From assembly GCF_014859555.1 (NCBI RefSeq), contig NZ_JACUTY010000018.1, positions 1-32,259 of the forward strand: a stretch of 32,259 nucleotides of DNA. The letters run 5' to 3'. The notes under the pieces are model-generated. The model worked only from the letters and a program-made list of their open reading frames with translations, was not told the origin of the DNA and ran no database searches. Position 1 is the first letter of the stretch; the number at the start of each line of letters is the position of its first letter. Source of the stretch: Thiomicrospira sp. (GTDB lineage Bacteria > Pseudomonadota > Gammaproteobacteria > Thiomicrospirales > Thiomicrospiraceae). Shown piece by piece: positions 23,633 through 32,259 of the stretch. The position numbers were made by a program, and so were the translations under genes.

Positions 23633-24598
23633 ATGCAGCAGATTAGACGGTTTTTAGATCAGATGCAGGCGCAGAATAAATCGGCGCACACGCGTAGCAA
23701 TTATCAGCGTGATTTGCTGACGTTTGTGGCGTTTCATTTGACGGCCGACGCGCAAAACTCGGCGGATAAATCAAACGAGCAGGCCTGGTCGTTTGATCAA
23801 TTATGGCATCAAATGCCCAGCCTAAACTGGGCGGAGCTGACCTCTAAAGACATTAAACGCTTTGTGATGCAGCGCGTTAAAGTCGGCATAAGCGCTAGCA
23901 GTGTGGCGCGTCAGTTGTCGGCATTGCGCAGTTTTTTTCAGTTTCTGCTCACTGAAGGGCTGATGCAACATAACCCGGCCAAAACCGTTAAAGCGCCCAA
24001 ACAGCCCAAACCCTTGCCTAAAAGTTTGGATGTAGACCAAACTCGTCAATTGCTTGAACAACCCATTGAAGGCTGGCAATCGACTCGGGATCAGGCGATG
24101 TTTGAACTGCTGTATTCCGCCGGATTACGTGTCGCCGAACTGGTGAGTTTGGATTTATCACCAGGCCTGGATGGTTTAAGCGCGGGCACAATTAAGGTGT
24201 TAGGTAAGGGCAATAAACAACGTGTTGCCTTAGTGGGTCAGCAAGCGCAAAGTGCAATGCAGGCCTGGTTGTTAGCGCGCGCCGAATTTGCCAAACCAGA
24301 CGAAACGGCGGTGTTTATTAACCAAAAAGGCCAGCGTTTAAGCACACGTTCGGTGCAATTAAGATTAGACAAACGCACGCGAGAAGCGGGGTTGGCCACC
24401 AAAATGTCGCCGCATCGCTTGCGTCACGCCTGTGCCACACATGTGTTAGAATCCAGCGGCGATTTGCGCGCGGTGCAAGAACTATTGGGACACGCCAATT
24501 TATCCACCACTCAGATTTACACCAAGTTGGATATGCAACATTTGGCACAGGTTTATGACCAAGCGCACCCGCGAGCGCGTAAAATAGCGAAAAAATAG
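23633..24598 (+). CDS. xerC: Tyrosine recombinase XerC
   Basis: XerC works with XerD at dif to resolve chromosome dimers. The 321-residue protein has a SAM-like N-terminal domain (residues 1-115) and the catalytic domain. The first catalytic arginine is seen in [10 protein letters not shown], the lysine in [10 protein letters not shown] and R in [10 protein letters not shown], the second histidine in LLGHANLS, and the nucleophile in TQIYTKLD. Two palindrome-related sequences lie inside: 24160-24171 (one mismatch, S-P-G-L-D, in a loop where XerC proteins are usually shorter) and the shorter core at 23780. It is followed by hslV after 11 bp. Confidence 0.95.
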   Translation: MQQIRRFLDQMQAQNKSAHTRSNYQRDLLTFVAFHLTADAQNSADKSNEQAWSFDQLWHQMPSLNWAELTSKDIKRFVMQRVKVGISASSVARQLSALRSFFQFLLTEGLMQHNPAKTVKAPKQPKPLPKSLDVDQTRQLLEQPIEGWQSTRDQAMFELLYSAGLRVAELVSLDLSPGLDGLSAGTIKVLGKGNKQRVALVGQQAQSAMQAWLLARAEFAKPDETAVFINQKGQRLSTRSVQLRLDKRTREAGLATKMSPHRLRHACATHVLESSGDLRAVQELLGHANLSTTQIYTKLDMQHLAQVYDQAHPRARKIAKK

Positions 24599-24609
24599 AG
24601 GACAGATTT

Positions 24610-25164
24610 ATGCAACATCATCCAGAAACAATCTACGGCACCACGATATTGTGCGTTAAACGCGGCGGTAAAATGGTGATCGGCGGCGACGGCCAAGTCA
24701 CCTTGGGCCATATCGTGATGAAAGGCAATGCACGTAAAGTGCGCCGTTTGTATGACGGTAAAGTGCTGGCTGGTTTTGCCGGTGCGACCGCCGATGCGTT
24801 TACCTTATTTGAGCGTTTCGAAGGCCGTTTGCAAACGCATAATGGTCAATTAATGCGCGCGGCGGTAGAGATGGCGAAAGATTGGCGTACCGATCGCGCT
24901 TTACGCAAACTTGAAGCCATGATGATTGTGGCGGATGCCGATACCATGTTATTAATTTCTGGCACGGGTGATGTGATCGAGCCGCAAGATGACTTTATCG
25001 CCATAGGTTCTGGCGGCAGTTACGCCCACGCGGCGGCACAAGCTTTAATGCGCCACACCGAAATCGACGCGGAAGACATGGTTAAAAATGCCTTAACCAT
25101 CGCCGCGGATTTATGCATTTACACCAATCATAATTTTACAATTGAAACCCTAGAAAATTCTTAA
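24610..25164 (+). CDS. hslV: ATP-dependent protease peptidase subunit HslV
   Basis: HslV is the threonine peptidase of the HslUV protease. The 184 residues include a 10-residue leader ([10 protein letters not shown]), so processing should expose T11 of [10 protein letters not shown] as the N-terminal nucleophile. The motifs [42 protein letters not shown] and [10 protein letters not shown] are intact. ATG 24610 follows GAGGA. Its partner hslU is encoded 4.3 kb away on the opposite strand. Confidence 0.96.
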   Translation: MQHHPETIYGTTILCVKRGGKMVIGGDGQVTLGHIVMKGNARKVRRLYDGKVLAGFAGATADAFTLFERFEGRLQTHNGQLMRAAVEMAKDWRTDRALRKLEAMMIVADADTMLLISGTGDVIEPQDDFIAIGSGGSYAHAAAQALMRHTEIDAEDMVKNALTIAADLCIYTNHNFTIETLENS

Positions 25165-25190
25165 ACAAAATTCCTAAACCGGAGAGAAAT

Positions 25191-25808
25191 ATGAGTGATA
25201 AATTAAATCAAAGCTTGGCCTCATGTGATACTAAAGGCCCAGCCATAAAAGGCTTTGAAGCGATGCTGTGGAATAGCCGTTTGGTAGTTTTGTCCGCAGT
25301 CATTGCCAGTTTGATTATTGCGTTTGTGATGTTTTATATCACCGCGATTGAGATTTTTTACCTGCTGGGCGCGTTAAGTGATTACCATGCATTGGAATAC
25401 ACCGAACGTGCGGCCCTAAAATCAAAAGCCATCGGCACGGTGATTGGCGCGGTTGATGGTTTTTTGATCGGCGCAATTATGTTGATTTTCTCTTTAGGTT
25501 TGTATGAGCTGTTTATTTCGAAACTTAGCATTGCAAAAGAGGCTTATGGTGCAAGCCAGATTTTGGTCATTAACAGTTTGGATGACTTAAAAGACAAACT
25601 GGCCAAGGTGATTTTATTGGTATTGATCGTGATGTTCTTTGAAGCCGCAATTTACTTGAAACCGAGCAGCGCATTAGAGTTGCTCTATTACGCGGTAGGT
25701 ATTGCGTTAGTTGGGTTGGCTTTGTATTTCTCGCACATTGCGTTTGCAAAAGGTCCCAAAAAAGACAAACCACAAAACTCGCTATTGTCGGAAGAGTCAA
25801 ACAACTAG
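25191..25808 (+). CDS. UPF0114 (YqhA-like) membrane protein
   Basis: The 205-residue protein has four hydrophobic segments (about 32-62, 80-110, 138-155 and 163-185). The family start FEAMLWNSRLVVLSAVIASL and the DGFLIGAIMLIFSLGLYELFIS segment are typical of UPF0114. It is an inner-membrane protein of unknown function. ATG 25191 follows CGGAGAG. It may be read through from hslV, 26 bp upstream; a bidirectional terminator follows at 25852. Confidence 0.88.
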   Translation: MSDKLNQSLASCDTKGPAIKGFEAMLWNSRLVVLSAVIASLIIAFVMFYITAIEIFYLLGALSDYHALEYTERAALKSKAIGTVIGAVDGFLIGAIMLIFSLGLYELFISKLSIAKEAYGASQILVINSLDDLKDKLAKVILLVLIVMFFEAAIYLKPSSALELLYYAVGIALVGLALYFSHIAFAKGPKKDKPQNSLLSEESNN

Positions 25809-25851
25809 GTTTAATTTAGCTTTAGGGCACTCGAGTAAGCCCGCGAAAAAC

Positions 25852-25881
25852 AAAAAAGCAGGCCTGGTGCCTGCTTTTTTT
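25852..25881. terminator. Bidirectional terminator built from a half palindrome
   Basis: An A-run (25852-25857), GCAGGC (25858-25863), loop CTGGT, GCCTGC (25869-25874) and a T-run to 25881. It serves both the UPF0114 gene and the convergent methyltransferase gene. The stem uses the CAGGCCTGGTG half of the iterated palindrome. Confidence 0.88.
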
Positions 25882-25886
25882 ATGGG

Positions 25887-25900
25887 CACCAGGCCTGGTG
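25887..25900. repeat. Iterated palindrome next to the terminator
   Basis: CACCAGGCCTGGTG, perfect over 14 bp, immediately before the methyltransferase stop codon region. Confidence 0.9.
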
Positions 25901-25901
25901 A

Positions 25902-27440
25902 TTAAATCAGCTTTAAGCCTTGAAACATAGGTAAGTCACGGCGTAAAAAGTCTTGCGCACGTTCGGTTAGTTCGGCCAAATTTTCTTCTGGTGTTTGTAG
26001 AATCTGACCATATTTGCTAACGCCTTCGCCTTGCGACTCAAGAATCGACCAAACCAAACTCGCCAAGGCTTCCGCTTGGGTGTGGCCTTGTTGATAAGCC
26101 AGCAAAAATAACTGCTGGAATCGTGTCACTTCAATGCCGCCACCGGTGACGGGGCTAGCGAGGAAATACACCTCATCGCTGCCTTGTGAACGCATCATTA
26201 AGTGTTGGTTCAAACGCGTGCAAGCGGCTTGCGCCTTCTCGGTTGCTTGATCCGATTGAGCGGCTTGTATTTCGCCACGATGGGTGAAGATAAACATGGC
26301 TTGAACAATTTCTTGTAGGCCAATTTTTTCATGACTACTTAATGCTTGTTCGATTTCGCCTAGCGAGTGTGGTTGATAGTCCGCCAAGAAATCTAGAATG
26401 GGATCATATACATCCGCCGCCAAGTCAGCCACGCCGAGCGCGCCTTCTAACACCAGCGAAATCACACCACGCGGTTTGGTCATGACCACGCGTTCAGCGC
26501 GTAAACTTTCGATGACCTGAACCGGATTTAAATTACGTGCACCGCGCACCCAATAGTCTTTGCGGAATTTTTTATCAACGCAAAAATCACGCGTGTTTTC
26601 ACGTAACGCCACATCACCAATTTGGGCTAATAAAGTTTGTTGATCCGGGCTTAGATTAATGGCTTCGATCAAGTCCAAATAACTGGCTGAACTGGCGTAT
26701 TCGAGTTTTGATACCGCCATATAATCGGCCATATCAGCAAAGTCCATTGGCTGCCAATCACGATTGAAATATTCATGCGCTAAATAATGCGGGTCTTGGC
26801 TTAATAGCTCTTGCAGTTTGGGCGACACCTGAGCGTTTGCGGTGGCGTGCAGTGGGTTGGTTTTAATGACCTGATCGGCAAACTGCAAAGCCTGACGAAT
26901 GCGTTGTGCCGTGCCTTCGCCTGGTGCGCCCATGCGCTGGGTGTGTTGCACCATTAAACGGCGCAACGGCATAATTTGCGCCCAACCAACTTGGGTGTTG
27001 TAACTGACATACACTACGCCGCCGACTTTAAGATTTTTGCGGATAAACGCCATAATAAGCTGGCGGTTTTCTTCCGAAACCCAGGTCCAAATGCCGTGCA
27101 GACAAATAAAGTCAAACTTGGGTAAATCGTCGCGTGCTAAAAATTCGGCAAAGGATTCATCGGTAAATTCAGCTGGCACACCGGCGGCTTCGGCGAGCGA
27201 TTGGGCAAACGCAGCTTGTGACGGCAAAAAGTCGTTGCCAAACCATTGGGTATCGCTGGCGGCGGCGTGAATTGCGGCGCTTAATCCTTGACCAAATCCC
27301 AGCTCACAAGCGGTGGATTGTTTGGGTGGTTCGATACCGGCATTCAATAACGCCAACCGTATACGCAGCGGATTAAGTTCTTTGTAGTACCCATAGGTGT
27401 AACCAATGTCGGCCACATAACCGGCTGTCCAATCACTCAT
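25902..27440 (-). CDS. SAM-dependent methyltransferase with regulatory domain
   Basis: The 512-residue protein begins with a class I methyltransferase domain. The SAM-binding ACELGFGQG is at 44-52 and FDFICLHGIWTWVSEENRQ lies near 110-130. A methyltransferase regulatory domain follows (about residues 220-310) with a C-terminal extension. The start motif Y-x-x-x-Y-x-x-E-L-N-P is typical of this architecture. The substrate is unknown; related proteins occur in cell-surface polysaccharide loci, but none is visible here. ATG 27440 has only a weak ribosome binding site. Confidence 0.82.
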   Translation of the reverse strand: MSDWTAGYVADIGYTYGYYKELNPLRIRLALLNAGIEPPKQSTACELGFGQGLSAAIHAAASDTQWFGNDFLPSQAAFAQSLAEAAGVPAEFTDESFAEFLARDDLPKFDFICLHGIWTWVSEENRQLIMAFIRKNLKVGGVVYVSYNTQVGWAQIMPLRRLMVQHTQRMGAPGEGTAQRIRQALQFADQVIKTNPLHATANAQVSPKLQELLSQDPHYLAHEYFNRDWQPMDFADMADYMAVSKLEYASSASYLDLIEAINLSPDQQTLLAQIGDVALRENTRDFCVDKKFRKDYWVRGARNLNPVQVIESLRAERVVMTKPRGVISLVLEGALGVADLAADVYDPILDFLADYQPHSLGEIEQALSSHEKIGLQEIVQAMFIFTHRGEIQAAQSDQATEKAQAACTRLNQHLMMRSQGSDEVYFLASPVTGGGIEVTRFQQLFLLAYQQGHTQAEALASLVWSILESQGEGVSKYGQILQTPEENLAELTERAQDFLRRDLPMFQGLKLI

Positions 27441-27498
27441 TAATCTATCCTTTTGTTGCGGGCGTGCGATTCAAAAAAATCATTATAACGGTTTCATT

Positions 27499-28311
27499 TT
27501 AATAATCGACCGGGATTGGTGCGGGCCACCACTCGCTGGTTTTGCCTGTATGGTAGTACACTGTCAAGCCAATCCACTCGCGCCAACCTGGTTCAAGCGC
27601 TTTAAGATGATCAAATAGGTCAAAGTCAACACGTCGCAGTTCGGTGCTATTGCTACGGTAATCCACCGGATATGGGATGACATGAAGGCCAAATTGGCGA
27701 GCTATACCGACGGAACGCGGCATGTGATAGGCCGAGGTGACGAGTAAATATTGACCACCAGGCCTGGTGGTGGATTGAATATTGCGAAAATTCTCAAAGG
27801 TATTGCGTGATTTAGATTCTAAAATAAGGCGATCCGGTTTTAATCCCATATCATTAAATAATTGCGCGGCAATTTCCCCTTCGCTTCCCGTGTCTTGCAA
27901 CTGAATTGAACCACTGCCGCCAGTAAAAATGACGGGCGCATCTGGGTAGAGATCAGCCAGTTTTTTGGCGGCTATGTAGCGATCACCGCCCAACCCAAGT
28001 TCTGCGACCTTCCAGCTAAGTGAGCGTTTAAGATCTTCGCCGCCGCCTAATACAATAATGCCATCGACTTTTTCGGGCATCACATAGGGTTTGGCAAAGC
28101 GTTTTTCGAGCGGCTGAATCAGCCAATCACCCACTGGATAAGCCAGCACCAAAGCGCCCGCAAGTGCGGTAGGCATTAAAATCCACTTGGCCGCCGAATA
28201 AGCCTTGAAAAGCACCAATACAGAGCCTAATATAAAGCTTATGACCAGTAAATTTCCTGGGCTTAAAATCATCCAGCCCAGTTTTGACAACACAAAGAAA
28301 ACTGTATCCAT
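27499..28311 (-). CDS. ElyC/YdcF-like envelope protein (DUF218)
   Basis: The 270-residue protein has two N-terminal membrane segments (about 15-36 and 42-60) and a periplasmic DUF218 domain starting DGIIVLGGGEDL (83-94), with VIFTGGSGS, then ESKSRNTFENF and LVTSAYHMPRS. The architecture matches ElyC, which in Escherichia coli affects the shared lipid carrier for envelope polymers. A perfect 18-bp palindrome (27754-27771) encodes T-T-R-P-G-G, a third reading frame of the repeat. It is divergent from clpB. Confidence 0.85.
   Translation of the reverse strand: MDTVFFVLSKLGWMILSPGNLLVISFILGSVLVLFKAYSAAKWILMPTALAGALVLAYPVGDWLIQPLEKRFAKPYVMPEKVDGIIVLGGGEDLKRSLSWKVAELGLGGDRYIAAKKLADLYPDAPVIFTGGSGSIQLQDTGSEGEIAAQLFNDMGLKPDRLILESKSRNTFENFRNIQSTTRPGGQYLLVTSAYHMPRSVGIARQFGLHVIPYPVDYRSNSTELRRVDFDLFDHLKALEPGWREWIGLTVYYHTGKTSEWWPAPIPVDY
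27754..27771. repeat. Iterated palindrome, 18-bp version, inside the elyC-like gene
   Basis: ACCACCAGGCCTGGTGGT, identical to 7640-7657, read as Thr-Thr-Arg-Pro-Gly-Gly. Confidence 0.9.
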
Positions 28312-28356
28312 AATTCCTTTATTTTCAACTAATTAAAAATTATTTTAATCGCGCTA

Positions 28357-28385
28357 CTTGAAAACCTCTCGCTAAGTCCTATAAA
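28357..28385 (+). promoter_or_regulatory. Sigma-32-like heat-shock promoter of clpB
   Basis: CTTGAAA (28357-28363), a 14-bp spacer and CCTATAAA (28378-28385) fit the heat-shock pattern, with a full -35 match and a partial -10 match. clpB is a classic member of this regulon. Confidence 0.65.
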
Positions 28386-28414
28386 GCCAATAATAGAAAC
28401 TGAGGTAACGCACT

Positions 28415-30985
28415 ATGATGGACAAGTTTACTACACAATTCCAATCCGTTCTGGGCCAGGCACAGTCCTTGGCGGTAACGAACGACAATCAATTTATCGA
28501 ACCTTTACATATTCTGGCGGCGCTCATTCCAGAGCAAGGTCACTTGCTGCGTTTAGCTGGTGTGGATGTGAATGCGCTTAACCAAGCGGTGCAATCCAAA
28601 CTGAGCGGCTTGCCGCAGGTTTCGGGCACAGGCGGCGAAGTTCAGCTGTCTCGTCAATCGGGCGCGATTTTAAACTTAATGGAAAAACAAGCGCAGAAAA
28701 ACGGCGATGCCTATATTTCGAGCGAATTGTTTTTACAAGCGGCGTTAGATTCGAAAGATCAGGTCGCCGACCTACTTAAACAAGCCGGGGCGCAAGCCAA
28801 CAAGCTCGCCGATGCGATTCAACAAGTACGTGGAGGGGAAAGCGTGCAAGATCAAAATGCAGAATCAACGCGCCAAGCGTTAGAAAAATATACGATTGAT
28901 TTAACCTCATTGGCCGAATCCGGCAAGTTAGATCCGGTGATTGGTCGCGATGACGAAATCCGCCGCGCGATTCAAGTATTGCAGCGTCGTACCAAAAATA
29001 ACCCGGTGTTAATCGGTGAACCTGGCGTGGGTAAAACCGCGATTGTCGAAGGCCTCGCGCAACGTATTATCAATGGCGAAGTGCCGGAAGGACTGCGCCA
29101 TAAACGTGTATTGTCTTTGGATTTAGGCTCATTATTGGCCGGCGCGAAATATCGTGGGGAGTTCGAAGAACGCCTAAAAGCGGTATTAAAAGACCTATCG
29201 AAAAACGAAGGCCAGGTAATTTTGTTTATCGACGAAATCCACACCATGGTCGGTGCGGGTAAAGCCGAAGGCGCGATGGACGCGGGCAATATGTTAAAAC
29301 CGGCGTTAGCGCGTGGTGAGTTGCATTGCATTGGCGCAACCACGCTCAACGAATACCGTGACAATATCGAAAAAGATGCGGCTTTAGAACGTCGTTTCCA
29401 AAAAGTCTTGGTGGACGAGCCGTCTGAAGAAGATACCATCGCGATTTTGCGTGGTTTAAAAGAACGTTACGAAGTGCATCACGGTGTCGCGATTACCGAT
29501 CCAGCGATTGTGGCGGCGGCGCGTTTGTCACAGCGTTATATTACCGATCGTCAATTGCCGGATAAAGCAATTGATTTGATCGACGAAGCCGCCTCAAGAA
29601 TCCGTATGGAAATCGACTCCAAGCCGGAAGAAATGGACAAATTGGATCGCCGCTTAATCCAACTCAAAATGGAGCAGGTGGCGCTGAAAAAAGAAAAAGA
29701 TGACGCGTCGAAAAAACGTTTAGAAATCTTAAAAGACCAAATTAAAGACCTGGAAAAACAATATTCCGATTTTGAAGAAGTCTGGAAAAAAGACAAGGCC
29801 GCCTTGCAAGGCGCGCAACAATACAAAGAAGCGCTCGACAAGGCGCGTACCGAAATGGAAGCCGCGCGTCGCGAAGGCAATTTAGGACGCATGTCTGAGT
29901 TGCAATACGGTGTTATTCCCGACTTAGAAGCCAAAATTAAAGCGGCGGACGAGTTGGAAATTAACGACGAAAACAAGGGCGAAATGCACCTGTTGCGCAA
30001 TAAAGTATCCGAAGAAGAAATTGCCGAAGTGGTGTCGCGTTGGACGGGGATTCCGGTGTCGCGCATGATGGAAGGCGAACGCGATAAATTGTTGCGCATG
30101 GAAGACAGTCTAAGTGCCAAAGTGGTTGGTCAAGACGAAGCGGTCAAAGCCGTATCGGATGCGATTCGTCGCTCACGCGCCGGTTTGTCTGATCCAAACA
30201 AACCCAACGGTTCGTTCTTATTTCTCGGCCCAACCGGGGTGGGGAAAACCGAGCTAACCAAATCCTTGGCGGATTTCTTATTCGACAGCCAAGACGCGAT
30301 TGTGCGGTTGGATATGTCTGAATTTATGGAAAAACACTCGGTCGCGCGTTTAATCGGTGCGCCACCTGGCTATGTGGGTTACGAACAAGGCGGTTACTTA
30401 ACCGAAGCCGTGCGCCGCAAACCCTATTCGGTAATCTTGTTGGATGAGGTCGAAAAAGCGCACCCGGATGTGTTTAACATCCTGTTACAAGTGCTAGACG
30501 ACGGGCGTTTAACCGACGGCCAAGGCCGCACAGTTGATTTCCGTAACACGGTGATTGTGATGACCTCGAACCTCGGTTCACAGATCATCCAAGAGCTGGC
30601 AGGCGAAGGCAATTACGACGCAATGAAGTCGGCGGTAATGGAAGTGGTCGGTGGTCATTTCCGCCCCGAATTCGTTAACCGAATTGACGATATCGTGGTG
30701 TTCCACCCACTCGGTAAAGGCCAGATTCGTGCGATTACCGATATTCAGCTCGAAAGCCTACGCAAACGTTTGGCCGACATCGACCTGAAAATCGACGTCT
30801 CGATTCCGGCACTAGATGTGTTGGGTGAAGCTGGGTTCGATCCAGTATATGGTGCGCGTCCGCTAAAACGTGTGATCCAGCAACGTCTGGAAAACCCATT
30901 AGCGCAACGCATCCTAAAAGGCGAGTTCCAACCCGGTTCGACTATTCATGTTGAACTAGAAGACGGCGAACTCAACTTCCACTAA
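28415..30985 (+). CDS. clpB: ATP-dependent chaperone ClpB
   Basis: ClpB is the AAA+ disaggregase that rescues aggregated proteins with DnaK. The 856 residues are full length. The Clp_N domain covers 1-145 and the first Walker A is GEPGVGKT (201-208). The ClpB-specific coiled-coil middle domain lies at about 400-530, with many K/E heptads. The second Walker A, GPTGVGKT, is near 605, with Walker [12 protein letters not shown] and sensor MTSNLGS after it. ATG 28415 follows GAGGT. A strong terminator follows the gene, so it is a single-gene unit. Confidence 0.97.
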   Translation: MMDKFTTQFQSVLGQAQSLAVTNDNQFIEPLHILAALIPEQGHLLRLAGVDVNALNQAVQSKLSGLPQVSGTGGEVQLSRQSGAILNLMEKQAQKNGDAYISSELFLQAALDSKDQVADLLKQAGAQANKLADAIQQVRGGESVQDQNAESTRQALEKYTIDLTSLAESGKLDPVIGRDDEIRRAIQVLQRRTKNNPVLIGEPGVGKTAIVEGLAQRIINGEVPEGLRHKRVLSLDLGSLLAGAKYRGEFEERLKAVLKDLSKNEGQVILFIDEIHTMVGAGKAEGAMDAGNMLKPALARGELHCIGATTLNEYRDNIEKDAALERRFQKVLVDEPSEEDTIAILRGLKERYEVHHGVAITDPAIVAAARLSQRYITDRQLPDKAIDLIDEAASRIRMEIDSKPEEMDKLDRRLIQLKMEQVALKKEKDDASKKRLEILKDQIKDLEKQYSDFEEVWKKDKAALQGAQQYKEALDKARTEMEAARREGNLGRMSELQYGVIPDLEAKIKAADELEINDENKGEMHLLRNKVSEEEIAEVVSRWTGIPVSRMMEGERDKLLRMEDSLSAKVVGQDEAVKAVSDAIRRSRAGLSDPNKPNGSFLFLGPTGVGKTELTKSLADFLFDSQDAIVRLDMSEFMEKHSVARLIGAPPGYVGYEQGGYLTEAVRRKPYSVILLDEVEKAHPDVFNILLQVLDDGRLTDGQGRTVDFRNTVIVMTSNLGSQIIQELAGEGNYDAMKSAVMEVVGGHFRPEFVNRIDDIVVFHPLGKGQIRAITDIQLESLRKRLADIDLKIDVSIPALDVLGEAGFDPVYGARPLKRVIQQRLENPLAQRILKGEFQPGSTIHVELEDGELNFH

Positions 30986-31007
30986 TCACCTCTGTCATAA
31001 TGCTCCC

Positions 31008-31032
31008 AACCCCGCGAAAGCGGGGTTTTTTT
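31008..31032 (+). terminator. Terminator of clpB
   Basis: AACCCCGC (31008-31015), a GAAA tetraloop, GCGGGGTT (31020-31027) and a T-run. Confidence 0.93.
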
Positions 31033-31131
31033 ATGCCTGTAATTCAACGATAACTAGGCCTTGTGAATTTGGTATCAGAAAATATTTGATTTGATGACAA
31101 AAGGCATACATTTTGTTAAAGTGTTGAAACT

Positions 31132-31410
31132 ATGAAATTATTTAATTGGAATCCAGATAAAAATACCTTACTCATTCAGGAACGAGGTCTTTGTTTTGAA
31201 GATGTGGTGTTTGCCGTACAGCAGGGAAAGTTGCTAGATGACATCGAACATCCAAATAAACAACAGTATTCAAATCAGCGAATCATGGTGATTGAACTTG
31301 ACGGTTATGTTTATCTGGTGCCTTATGTTGAAAATGACCAAGAAATTTTTCTAAAAACCATCATTCCAAGCCGTAAGGCGCGTAAAAAGTATTTAGGGGA
31401 AGAAGCATGA
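31132..31410 (+). CDS. BrnT-family toxin
   Basis: The 92-residue protein resembles BrnT toxins, RelE-fold ribonucleases of type II systems: an FNWNPDKN start, RGLCFEDVVFAVQQGKLLDDIEHPN and a VPYVENDQEIFLKTIIPSRKARKKYLG ending. The toxin precedes the antitoxin and overlaps it by four bases (ATGA), as is usual for brnTA. There is no clear ribosome binding site. Confidence 0.78.
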   Translation: MKLFNWNPDKNTLLIQERGLCFEDVVFAVQQGKLLDDIEHPNKQQYSNQRIMVIELDGYVYLVPYVENDQEIFLKTIIPSRKARKKYLGEEA

Positions 31411-31694
31411 AAAAACATCAGACTATAATTTTAGACGACGAAGAGCAGTCAATATTGGAAGCCTTTGAATCTAATGAATTTGAATCAGTGTTGACTGATG
31501 ATCGTAAAACAGAGTTGATGGCGATAGCTCAAGCGAGTATCAAAAAAGACAAGCGTATCAATATTCGTATTGCGCAACGTGATCTAGATGCGATTCAACG
31601 TAAAGCCATGCAAGAAGGCATGCCATATCAAACCTTGATTGCCAGTATCTTGCATAAATATGCTTCTGGAAGTTTAACCGAGCAACGCACTTAG
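31407..31694 (+). CDS. BrnA/CopG-type antitoxin
   Basis: The 95-residue protein has an acidic N-terminal region (DDEEQSILEAFESNEFES) and a C-terminal ribbon-helix-helix-like segment INIRIAQRDLDAIQRKAMQEGMPYQTLIASILHKYASG, typical of antitoxins partnering BrnT. It should neutralise the upstream toxin and autoregulate. Translation is coupled to the toxin gene by the four-base overlap. Confidence 0.82.
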   Translation: MKKHQTIILDDEEQSILEAFESNEFESVLTDDRKTELMAIAQASIKKDKRINIRIAQRDLDAIQRKAMQEGMPYQTLIASILHKYASGSLTEQRT

Positions 31695-31789
31695 TCAGGC
31701 TACTTGGTTTCGGATAATAAGTGCAATCTAGGAATGAGAAGCCAGTTGAGCTAAACTCACTGACTTTTCCCCACCAAGAGATAAGCACA

Positions 31790-32194
31790 ATGAAATATAG
31801 TTAACTGACCGAAGGTGAACGATACCAGATTTACGGACTTTTGAAAGTCGGTTTTACACAAAAAACTATCGCCAAGAACTTAAATCGCTCAGCGGATGCG
31901 CAACCGGATGCGTGGGAAATTAAGGTGTTGACGCGCTTTGATCAACAGCGCGCGCAAGGGGCTGATCCAGCTAAGATGGAATATAGCGAAGTGGTGGAAC
32001 ACGGGGGCCAAGCCACTTTCCGTTATATGAAAGCGATTGCGATTGGCGAAGGCCAGCCTTGTTTGCACTGTCATGGCACCAAGCTTAACGAAGACGTTAA
32101 ACAAAGATTGGGCGAGCTTTATCCACACGATAAAGCCATCGGCTATAAAGTTGGTCAAGTGCGTGGTGCGTTTAGTTTTAAAAAGCATTTATAA
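31790..32194 (+). pseudogene. Chimera: IS30 transposase start fused to a Tll0287-like haem domain
   Basis: From ATG 31790 the frame reads MKYS, a TAA stop at 31802-31804, then LTEGERYQIYGLLKVGFTQK and onward to NLNRS. This is the N-terminal helix-turn-helix start of IS30-family transposases. At about 31892 the same frame passes into PDAWEIKVLTRF and EVVEHGG, then PCLHCHG and RLGELYPHDKAIGYKVGQVRGAFS. That is the C-terminal half of a Tll0287-like (DUF3365) domain with a CxxCH haem motif. Codons after the stop, from 31841, could give a 117-residue protein, but it would lack a signal peptide, so cytochrome c maturation is unlikely. The N-terminal half of the haem protein and the rest of the IS element are missing. 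Confidence 0.8.
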
Positions 32195-32196
32195 CC

Positions 32197-32236
32197 AAAA
32201 AAGCCTAACCACCAGGCCTGGTGGTTAGGCTTTTTT
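32197..32236. terminator. 40-bp perfect palindrome, bidirectional terminator with repeat core
   Basis: AAAAAAGCCTAACCACCAGG (32197-32216) is followed without spacer by its exact reverse complement (32217-32236). The core is the iterated palindrome (32211-32222). With A- and T-runs at the ends it can terminate transcription from both sides. Confidence 0.9.
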
Positions 32237-32259
32237 AAAGACCACAACATCGTTATGCG

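Overview
The window is a chromosomal segment of a gammaproteobacterium. The gene set (parE, prs, rplY, pth, ychF, ubiB/ubiJ/ubiE, hslU, dapF, xerC, hslV, clpB) and its order look most like the Thiomicrospira/Hydrogenovibrio/Thiomicrorhabdus group of sulfur oxidisers. That placement is inference from protein style and synteny remembered from the group; no search was run.

Layout. (1) 1-7631 is housekeeping: an inverted-repeat element copy, parE, a TPR lipoprotein, tRNA-Gln, prs, then rplY-pth-ychF. (2) 7640-12182 is an accessory region at the 3' end of tRNA-Met. It holds arm-type repeats, a 33-codon integrase N-terminal remnant, a small structured RNA with its own promoter directly upstream of an AbiF-like (Abi_2, HEPN) gene, a second copy of the tRNA 3' end as an attachment-site scar, an integrase C-terminal remnant, an orphan AbiEi-type antitoxin and an AAA ATPase. 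(3) 12226-12380 is a second, intact inverted-repeat (MITE-like) element with 20-bp perfect termini. (4) 12457-15592 carries a host-attachment family protein, a DUF1840 protein and a TonB-dependent receptor. (5) 15882-20317, minus strand: hslU, DUF971, ubiE, a short UbiJ and ubiB. (6) 20574-21792: two toxin-antitoxin pairs. (7) 21996-25164, plus strand: dapF, DUF484, xerC, hslV. (8) 25191-30985: a UPF0114 membrane protein, a methyltransferase, an ElyC-like protein and clpB. (9) 31132-32236: a BrnT/BrnA-type pair and a chimeric pseudogene joining an IS30 transposase start to a Tll0287-like haem domain.

Two things stand out. First, the palindrome ACCAGGCCTGGT occurs perfectly 12 times in 32 kb, where about 0.002 would be expected by chance. 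It lies in intergenic DNA, just before start codons, inside terminators, and inside genes in all three reading frames. It behaves like a highly iterated palindrome in the style of cyanobacterial HIP1. Second, the RNA-plus-AbiF cassette matches the organisation of AbiF systems, in which a small structured RNA accompanies a HEPN protein; this family has been proposed as ancestral to Cas13.

How the genes relate: parE, xerC, hslUV and clpB serve chromosome maintenance and proteostasis, the ubi genes serve respiratory quinone synthesis, and the accessory DNA has collected at a tRNA gene and at an apparent rearrangement junction between hslU and dapF.
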